Assembly (NCBI RefSeq): GCF_030052815.1
Contig: NC_079503.1
Location: forward strand, 53,114,735 to 53,178,734
Direction: 5' to 3'
From: Hevea brasiliensis
Taxonomy: Eukaryota > Streptophyta > Magnoliopsida > Malpighiales > Euphorbiaceae
Length of the DNA stretch: 64,000 nt
The notes below the pieces were generated by a model. It saw nothing but the letters and a program-made list of their open reading frames with translations. It was not told the DNA's origin and did not search any database. Positions within the stretch are counted from its first letter, which is position 1. Each line of letters opens with the position of its first letter. Below, piece after piece: positions 56,601 through 64,000 of this stretch. The position numbers and the translations under genes were made by a program.

Positions 56601-57651
56601 AATATACATTTAATCAATCATTAAATTCACCATTTACAAGCACAATTAAACTGCCTTCAAGGTGTTTCCATGGCTGCCAAAAGTACACATTCCCATTCAA
56701 CATCAAACCTCAAAAATCTCTCCATAAATCAAACACCCATAACATCCTTACAAACTTTAATTAAACAATAATCAAAAACACAAACTTACCACTTTGGAAA
56801 TTCTTCAAAACCTCACCAAAACTTCTCTTTCTTGCTTCCTACATGCTGCCCATGATGTGTAGACCAAGTTTAATGAAGACACTTGCATGGAATCATGGCT
56901 TGATCAATGGTGCATGGAGCTCTTGCATGGATGACAATGGAGGAATTTGGAGAAATTGGAATTCGGCCATGGATGTGTGTTTTGAAGGAAATGGAAATGG
57001 GAGTGGATAAAATCTGTCCACTTATGCTTTATTTAACCCCATAGTGCTCCACTCACCATAAGTTAATTAATTAAATAATCAAGTTTTCATTTTCCCACAT
57101 TAAGCTTCTCATTTTTGTTATTTACATTAGGTACCACTAATTAATTTTTCATGACATTTTCCAAATGTAATATTATTTATTTTTAATGGACATTTAGGTC
57201 AAAAGACAACTCGGGGTGTCAAATGACCACAATGCCCTTGTTCGGGTTGCATTCCCGATTTTTCGGTAACACCGGGTTTTGTCCGTTTTTCGATTTCTCA
57301 CTTTTCTTTGTACTAATTAATTAATTTTTCTTTGATATTTCTAATGGCATTTATACTTCAATTGATGTCTCTTTAAGTCCTAAAAATATTTTTCAGGGTT
57401 CCCTGCAGTCTAGGGCTAGTCAACGGTCCACGCCGTGACTTCCCGGTGTGGTCACCCATCGCTAGGGTTCTTGGCTCGCTTAACTTGGTTACATTTCTTT
57501 ACTATTATTTTTCCTTTATTTTTCTTTTCTTGTATTTCACTATTTTATGTCTCCTCACTCATATCGAAGTGTAGTTCTAGGCATCCTAGCTGTCCGGACA
57601 ACACTGGTCACTGGAACAGTAGAACGCACTACCGAACATAGGGGTGTTACA
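53691..57651 (-). mobile_element. 5' LTR of element F (family B), complete, reversed
   Basis: 3961 bp from TGTCACACCCTACTCC to GGGGTGTTACA, homologous to LTR-B2 (18568-22715). The PBS and leader of F lie on its left, so this is the 5' LTR of a minus-strand element. It contains the CCAATTGG pair (56105-56112, 56120-56127) and lacks the 81-bp array. The AT-rich part near 54340-55250 differs strongly from LTR-B2. No matching 3' LTR is visible to the left. The open frame at 56288-56764 is an antisense LTR frame, not a gene. Confidence 0.92.
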
Positions 57652-57800
57652 ACTAGGGCATAGTGTGCGTTCCTAATGATGTTGACTTAAGAGAGATCAT
57701 ATTGAAGGAAGCACATGAGTCTCCTTTTGCTATGCACCCTGGTGGCACTAAGATGTACAGAGGATTAAAAGAGCATTACTGGTCGATGGGTACGAAAAGG
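57652..57800 (+). pseudogene. Gypsy family A integrase fragment (A4)
   Basis: 149 bp that match 48009-48155 of A3 almost exactly. They cover the end of the RNase H-integrase linker and the zinc domain ([17 protein letters not shown], then HYWSMGTKR). It is cut on the left by LTR F and on the right by copia-2. The shared SMGTK variant ties it to A3 rather than A1 or A2. No neighbouring part of this copy is in the window. Confidence 0.9.
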
Positions 57801-59906
57801 TGTTAGTAGTATGCCCTAGAGCATATCATTTAGTATGTATCTTGTACATATTTTATTAATAAATGGCATTTCCACTTTTCTGTTTATATAATATATTTAT
57901 GTGTAATAGAAAAGGTCCATTGATATTTTGTTAGAAATATTATTCTTAAGTTGTTAAGAATATGAGTGACAATAATTCTAGCACAAAGTATCATAAATAG
58001 GTTCACAATCGAGGATACTTCATAATAAGGACATGACTTATCCAGAAAGATTGTATTCATGTTTGTTCCCAAGTTATTTATATGAGATATAAATAAGATG
58101 GAATGGTGAGTCTCATGCCATATAACAAACATGATAGGCACTTATAAATGATAAGTAGGCCGAACCAGTGACACTTATGACAAGCACATGGAGTTTACTC
58201 TTGTCAATGTTTTGTCATAAATCATATCAGTGCATATAATCTTTAGACCTGAGATAGCACAGTTATCTTGTATATAGGTAGTTTGAGTTTGATACTGCTT
58301 TCATACTTGTACTGTGTATGGGTATATGGGCATGTGTTGGCTCCTACTAGTTATATATGGAGGTAGGTGTTGATCAAGATGGAATCTGTTCCTCTAAGTA
58401 AATAGAGATAAAATCCTATGTTCATTTAATTGTTCTTGATGTTTCAAGTTCCTGGCCGGGACAGATAGATTTATTCAGAAAAGAGTTTCTGATGAGAAAA
58501 TCTTTTTAATCAAGAACTGGAATTAAAAGAGAACATAATATTCATAGCAAATAGAGTTTGACATAAACCATGACTCCACCTTGAGTTGGGATTTTGTAAC
58601 AGAGAGATTCTAGTGCATGGTAACATATGATTATAGGTTCATTTAAGGTAAACCTTATTACTAATTGGGTGGCCATGGCATGCTATGCTAGGTGTTAACC
58701 ATGGTCTATGAGGTTCATAAAATGATTTAGAGAAATAGTTTATGGTAAGAAAGAGTTCTGATGATATTAAGAGTTGATAGCATGTCTCATTGCCAATTAG
58801 TGATGAGCCTAGTAAGTCACACACATACACAAGTTATCACCTAATTAAATATGATTTAATTAATTAATTAAAGAGTTTAATTGATTAATTAAATAGGTTT
58901 GGTTTGCAATTAGATTGCAAAGTCCCTAGCATGACTTGAAACCAAATCTAGATTATTGGATGTATAATATAAGTTAAATTTATATTTAAAGTGTTTAAAT
59001 ATGAATTTAATTAATGAGAAATTAATTAATAGAGATTAATTAATTAATTTATATTTGATATAAATTAATTAGAAGAAGAAAAATAATTATTTTGGGTTGA
59101 GAACTCAAAATTAAGACACAGGGGCATTTTGGTCATTTTGCAGTGTGACACGTGGCACCATGAGATGGTGACACATGGCATAACACATAAGCTTGCCAAA
59201 TGTTTTTTAATTATGTAAGATGATTAAAATCAAGATTAAATATAGGTTTGACACTTGGCACAATGTGATTGGGTCACTTAAACCTAGAGCTTATCAAAGG
59301 GTAACATGTGGCAAGAGTTTAATGTGTTAACCTAGCTATTTAAGTGTTGTTATGAGAAAATAAAACACAACCAGCAGCCACACTCCTTTGTCACGCCACT
59401 TTGAGGGTTTTTATCTCTTCTTCTTCATCTCTTATCAATTCAAAGAGATTAGCCATCAATCTCTTGAATTAAGAACACTAGGAATTGTTTCTAGTGTCCT
59501 GTTTACATCTCTAATCACTTAAAAGGCAGAACTTGAATTTCTAATTAATAGAAAAGGCTTTAGAAGCTGTTCAAGGGCTGCCATAGGTGTTCTTGGTGTG
59601 GACAAGCTAGAGGGACAACATCTGGTGTCCTGAAGACGAATCTCAAAGCGCGGACACCATTGCGATTGCATCAAAAGGTTAGTGTAATCGTTCTTGATTT
59701 AATCTAGGGTTCTAAAATTAATCTGATTAATTTTAAAATCTTAAATGGCAAATACAGATCCAAAAACATATTAAAAGAGTTTTAATATTTTGTTTATCAT
59801 TGAAATCAAATAGATAAAAATAAATCTTGCATGATGCATGTGACCCTAGGTGAAAATTTTGAATTCAATGGTATAAACTTGTGTTTTTCACGCTTCCGTT
59901 CCATCA
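57801..59906 (+). mobile_element. 5' LTR of copia-2 (2106 bp)
   Basis: TGTTAGTAGTATGCCC to CGCTTCCGTTCCATCA, followed by a PBS. It is inserted in the A4 integrase after AAAGG. The TATA position is mutated to TATTTAA (59337-59343). It is homologous to the LTRs at 9222 and 38370. Confidence 0.95.
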
Positions 59907-59908
59907 AT

Positions 59909-59920
59909 TGGTATCAGAGC
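59909..59920 (+). other. Primer-binding site of copia-2
   Basis: TGGTATCAGAGC, 2 bp after the LTR, complementary to the initiator-Met tRNA 3' end. Confidence 0.9.
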
Positions 59921-61657
59921 CACTATATTTGCCATTTAGATTGATGTTTATCTGATTTAATTGTGTGTTTCATCATGAGATCAAGAGTTTATTGCTGGTT
60001 GCAAAGTCAAAGTGGCGGCACAAAAGATGAACACCATGGTGTGCATGGTTGATGCATCACAATGGTGTGCAAAGGTAAATGGATGGTGAATGGGCAATTG
60101 TTGTATGATTTAAGATCCATTTTATGTCTAATTAAATTGTTTAATTAGAATTTTTATCACACAATTAAATTATGATTCAAATCAGAATTTTAAAAATTGT
60201 TTGAATGTGATTCAAATCTGAATTTTAAAAGTTGTTTGAATGTGATTCAAATCTAAATTTTTAAAATTGTTTGAATCATATTTAAATCTGATTTTTTAAA
60301 ATTGATTGAATAAAATTCAAATCTGATTTTTTTAAAAAATGTTTGAATGTGATTCAAATTTGAATTTTTGAAGTTGTTTGAATGTGATTCAAATATGAAT
60401 TTTTAAATTTGTTTGAATGAGATTCAAATCTGAATTTTTAAATTTATTTGAATCATATTCAAATCTGGATTTTTAAGTTGAATATGAGATATTCAATTTA
60501 ATTTAAGTATGTATGTTTTATTTAATTGTTAAATAGTGATATGCATGATGGATGATCATGGACTATAAAAAGACCAATGTGATTGGATTTATTTCTTTTA
60601 TATTTCTTTGGGATTGTAAATTAATTAATTTATTTTAATTTATTTTGGGCATGTATTATTAAGTTTGTAATAATTTTTGGGTTGTAATTTCATTTATTTA
60701 AGTTCTTGTAAATTCGCCTTAGTATGCCAAGGATTACTATGTAATATTGGATTGCAAGAAGTTCAAGGAGGTCAAGAGCATTGGTGGGACCAGTGGGAGG
60801 AATTCAAGATCAAGTGTTGATTATGTACTCCTTCAGCAACTCTTGTAAAATGAATGAATGAAATGCACCTAGGAATGCCCTGATTCAATTCTTTGTGGCT
60901 CAGAATTGAATCCCTTAGAAAGTCCATGATCATACCATATTTACTGCTTATCCATGAATGCAGGAGATGTATGGGAATGTATGAAATTATATGATATATG
61001 CATGCTAAATGGATAATGTGCAAAGTGAGACCTTAATAGTAAATAGAATGACCATAGAATCTTTCAAACAAATGATTAAGTTGGAAATGCTATAATTAAA
61101 GTAATTATAACATAGGCCCTCCATTGGGGCAATTATTTTAAGAAATTTTAAATAGTTGCATAAGATGCAATTTATTTAAGAGATTTTCTTAAGAATAATT
61201 GTTAAGCATGAGATGTTGTAAATAAGTAAATGGTTTAGTGGCCAATATTGGATGTACCTGAGGACATTAAAATTATTTGCATAATTACTGGCTCAATGGG
61301 ATCAATTTAACTAATGCAAGAAAAGTCAATAATGGATGTACCTGAGATTTTGAGCATTAGGGGCTAGGTAAAGGATTGAACCTCACATGAGATGTGATGG
61401 GCAAGGAGTTGCTCACTTATAGTTTATTGTAATTCCAATAATGGATGTACCTGAGGATGATCAATAGAATTATAAGAATTCAATCACCCACTACAAATCC
61501 ATCCAACTAGGATTTCCGTTTTCTACTTTGGAAGTGTAGGATTCGCTAAGTTAGTGGGAGGACCAATTTGATTAAAAGACCATAATCATTTTGGTTAATT
61601 ACATGATATATTTACTAATTAATCTGGTTATTTTCTGCAGTTAATTTTCTGATAAAA
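59921..61657 (+). other. Long non-coding leader of copia-2
   Basis: About 1.7 kb between PBS and gag with no credible frame. It contains a 35-bp minisatellite (60173-60490). It also has AT-rich text and three copies of ATGGATGTACCTGAG (near 61248, 61332, 61441), and ends TTTCTGCAGTTAATTTTCTG before the gag ATG. The length is unusual against the short leaders of A and F. Confidence 0.75.
60173..60490 (+). repeat. 35-bp minisatellite, about 9 units, in the copia-2 leader
   Basis: Units read GATTCAAATCTGAATTTTTA then AAATTGTTTGAATGT with small changes. The ends GATTCAAAT and GTTTGAAT are near-inverted, so each unit can pair with its neighbour. Confidence 0.85.
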
Positions 61658-62417
61658 ATGAGCATAAAACAACCACCACCATCCAATATCCTTGCAAGCA
61701 TACTTGATCACAATAGGTTGACAGGACCTAATCTGTCTGATTGGCTAAGAAATTTGAAACTTGTCCTAAACCTTGAACATATAGGATATGTTCTAGATTC
61801 AAATGTTCCTGGTCCCTTACCTCCAGAGGCCACACAAGAGGAACATGAAACTTTGGACAAGTGGAAGGAGCATGATATGAGAGCTAAGTGTTACATGCTT
61901 GCTTCCATGAGTAATGAGTTCTGAAGCAACATGAGAACATGCAGAGTGCAGTGAGATCCTCCTTCACCTACAAGAGTTATATGGTGAGCACAAAGAGAAT
62001 GCTAGGTATGAGATATCTAGGCATTGTTCGCATGAGGATGTCCGAGGGGAGAATGTTGGGGATCATGTCCACAAGATGATTCGGCTGATTGAGCAGTTGG
62101 AATATCTTAACTTCAACATGGATTTCCAACTACAAACGGATTTGATCCTTCAGTCCCTTCCTGAGTCTTTTGGGAATTTTGTGACAAATTTCCATATGAC
62201 TAGACAGGAATGCACCTTAGCTGGTTTACTCAACATGCTGGTTATTGCCCAAAAGAATATGCCAAGCAATAAAGGAAAAGAGGTAGCTTTGGTTGCATCT
62301 TCTTCTCTTGGAAAGTCCAACAAGAAGAAGGGCAATAAGAAAAGAAACCTCAGATTCACAGTCCTTCTAAGAAAATAGCTAAGCAGAAAAGAAAGACTAA
62401 AGGCGATGAAGGCAAAG
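61658..62417 (+). pseudogene. Copia-2 gag
   Basis: The start MSIKQPPPSNILASILDHNR is the typical N-terminus of plant copia gag, followed by LTGPNLSDWLRNLKLVL. The first frame stops with TGA at 61922-61924. Shifted text continues to 62075. A second frame at 62076-62378 carries the core QLQTDLILQSLPESFGNFV and CTLAGLLNMLVIAQ, then a Lys-rich tail. Gag packages the RNA in virus-like particles. At least two frame breaks are present. The frame leads into the broken zinc-knuckle repeats. Confidence 0.9.
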
Positions 62418-62484
62418 GAAAGTGTTTCCACCGCCAACAGAAAGTGTTTCCATTGCCAATAAGAAAGTGTTTCCACCGCCGCAG
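62418..62484 (+). repeat. Zinc-knuckle codons repeated three times (~22-23 bp units)
   Basis: GAAAGTGTTTCCACCGCCAA, GAAAGTGTTTCCATTGCCAA and GAAAGTGTTTCCACCGCCGC follow in tandem. In one frame the text KCFHC is the start of a CCHC knuckle. The rest of the knuckle and the whole protease are missing after it. Confidence 0.7.
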
Positions 62485-64000
62485 TATAGCAATCTAAATG
62501 AATGCAATGCGTGGTGAAAACCCACTCAAGTTCAAAATATAATTGGCACTTAAGGATATGTCATGTTGCAGTAGATAGGATTAAAAAATTGGAGAAAATC
62601 GGGATTCTATAATTATAGTAATCTCAGCCTACTCCAACTTGAGAATCTTGCCTTGAGGCAAAAGCGACTAGATCACCCTTTATTGGACGGGGCTAAGAGT
62701 GAAAATATTTTGGAGCTAATACATAGTGATGTATGCTGTCCATTTCAAGAAATGGCTAGAGGGGGTTTTAATTATTTTATTATCTTTACTGATGATAATT
62801 CAAGGTTTGGGTTTTTGTATTTGTTGAAATACAAACATGAATCTTTTGAAAAGTTCAAAGAATTTAAATCAAGTAGAAAATCAAAGCAGAAAGAGTATTA
62901 AAGCTCTTCGATCAGATCGTGGAGGTGAATATTTGAGTACTGAATTTGATGAATACTTGAGAGAGCATGGCATTGTTTCTTAGCTGACTCCTCCAGGAAC
63001 GCCACAGCTGAATGGTGTATCTGAAAAGAGAAATCGTACCCTATTGGATATGGTACGTAGTATGATGAGCTATATTGATATGCCAATTTTTTTTTTTGGG
63101 ATTTGCATTAGAATCAGCTTTGTATATTCTGAATAGGATTCCATCAAAATCAGTTTCTTCCACACCTTATGAGATATGGCATGGAAGAAAACCAAGTCTT
63201 AAGCATGTTAAGATTTGGGGTTGTCCAGCTTATATCAAAAAGCTGAACATTGATAAATTGGAGACCAGATCAGAAAAAGGTCGATTTGTTGGATATCCAA
63301 AAGATAGTTTTGGATATTATTTTTATTTGCCTACTTCATAAAAGGTTGTGATAAGTAGAGATGCCACATTTCTTGAACAACAGTTTGTTCAAGAAGGAGG
63401 CAAAGGAAGGCAAATAGAGTTAGAATTGGAGAATTCTGACCAACCAACAGATCAGATGGATATAGATCCATCTAGTCAACCAATACCCGTTGATGAAACA
63501 TCTACAGCTGTTCCTCGTAGAACAACCAGGGTATCTCACCCACCAATGAGATATGGTTTTCTTCATGAAGAAGAACAAGAGTTGTCTACTCATGAAGAAG
63601 TAGATCATGGAGATGATCCACTTACCTATGAAAAAGCTATATCAGATATAGACTCTTCAAAATGGAATGATGCTATGAAATCCGAGATTGATTCCATGTA
63701 TAAGAATCAAGTTTGGGATCTTGTTGACCCACCTGAAGGTATTATACCTATAGGGAACAAATGGGTTTTCAAGAAGAAAATTGGTTCTGATGGAAAGGTA
63801 GAGACCTATAAGGCAAGGCTAGTAGCGAAAGGGTTTCGCCAAAGGCAAGGAATCGATTATGAGGAGACTTTCTCGCCTGTTGCCATGCTTAAATCAATTA
63901 GGATTTTATTAGCAATAGCTGCATACTATGATTATGAGATTTGACAAATGGATGTCAAAACAGCTTTTCTCAATGGATACATTGAGGAAAACATTTTCAT
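62485..64000 (+). pseudogene. Copia-2 pol: pre-integrase remnant, integrase, start of RT (runs off window)
   Basis: Follows a deletion that removed protease. Text from 62494 matches 3370 onward of copia-1. The zinc region is broken by stops. Integrase shows HSDVCCPF (Asp), RSDRGGEY (Asp, near 62920) and NGVSEKRN (Glu). Breaks are a frameshift near 62890, TAG at 62981-62983 (as in copia-1) and an 11-T run at 63087-63097 that shifts the frame. TAA near 63340 follows FYLPTS. From 63348 to 63944 the connector and RT start are open (NKWVFKKK, YKARLVAKGF, DYEETFSPVAMLKS), ending at TGA 63942-63944 in place of Trp. RT continues past 64000 with MDVKTAFLNGYI. Confidence 0.93.

Noticed and set aside
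56288..56764. 158-codon open frame as a gene
   Set aside because: It lies antisense inside LTR F. The matching part of LTR-B2 has no such frame, and the composition is that of random AT-rich sequence.
59909..59920. tRNA-like sequence TGGTATCAGAGC
   Set aside because: It is only the 12-base primer-binding site next to an LTR. No cloverleaf follows. The same holds at 11675 and 46167.

Overview
The window holds only retrotransposon DNA from a flowering plant, probably a eudicot. It is AT-rich and low in coding density. I see no intact host gene, rRNA, tRNA gene, CRISPR array or bacterial feature. Every recognisable protein segment is a decayed piece of a Ty1/copia or Ty3/gypsy polyprotein. The species cannot be named from the sequence. 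Boundaries rest on TG..CA termini, 5-bp target-site duplications (TSDs), primer-binding sites (PBS), polypurine tracts (PPT) and comparison of copies within the window.

Backbone. From 11329 to 50460 runs a chain of gypsy family A (Tekay/Del-like chromovirus) in + orientation: LTR-A1 / internal A1 / LTR-A2 / internal A2 / LTR-A3 / internal A3 / LTR-A4. Neighbouring internal regions share one LTR. A1 and A3 pass from PBS and leader straight to the start of RT, so gag and protease are missing.

Insertions into the backbone. Copia-1 sits in LTR-A1. It is interrupted by a family-B LTR (1-3165) and a family-H solo LTR (4778-7897). Internal A2 carries a reversed family-B solo LTR (18568-22715) and a complete but internally deleted gypsy element C (23068-30925). 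LTR-A3 carries the reversed gag-only element D (32084-42604), which itself holds a copia solo LTR (38370-40483). LTR-A4 is cut by a Tat/Ogre-like LTR fragment G (50461-51513).

Right part. A rearranged block follows. A family-D LTR start (E, 51514-51946) is followed by a minus-strand integrase scrap and then a minus-strand family-B element F (gag remnant, PBS, complete LTR at 53691-57651). Next come 149 bp of family-A integrase (A4) and copia-2, whose 5' LTR, PBS, leader, gag, integrase and RT run off the window end.

Function. Family-A copies keep RT, integrase and chromodomain sequence but no gag. D and F keep gag remnants and almost no pol. None could move now, because all carry stops, frameshifts and deletions. 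The most interesting signals are the shared-LTR tandem chain, stop codons at the same glutamine codons in several elements, and a paired CCAATTGG palindrome with exactly 15-bp spacing in the LTRs of five gypsy families.
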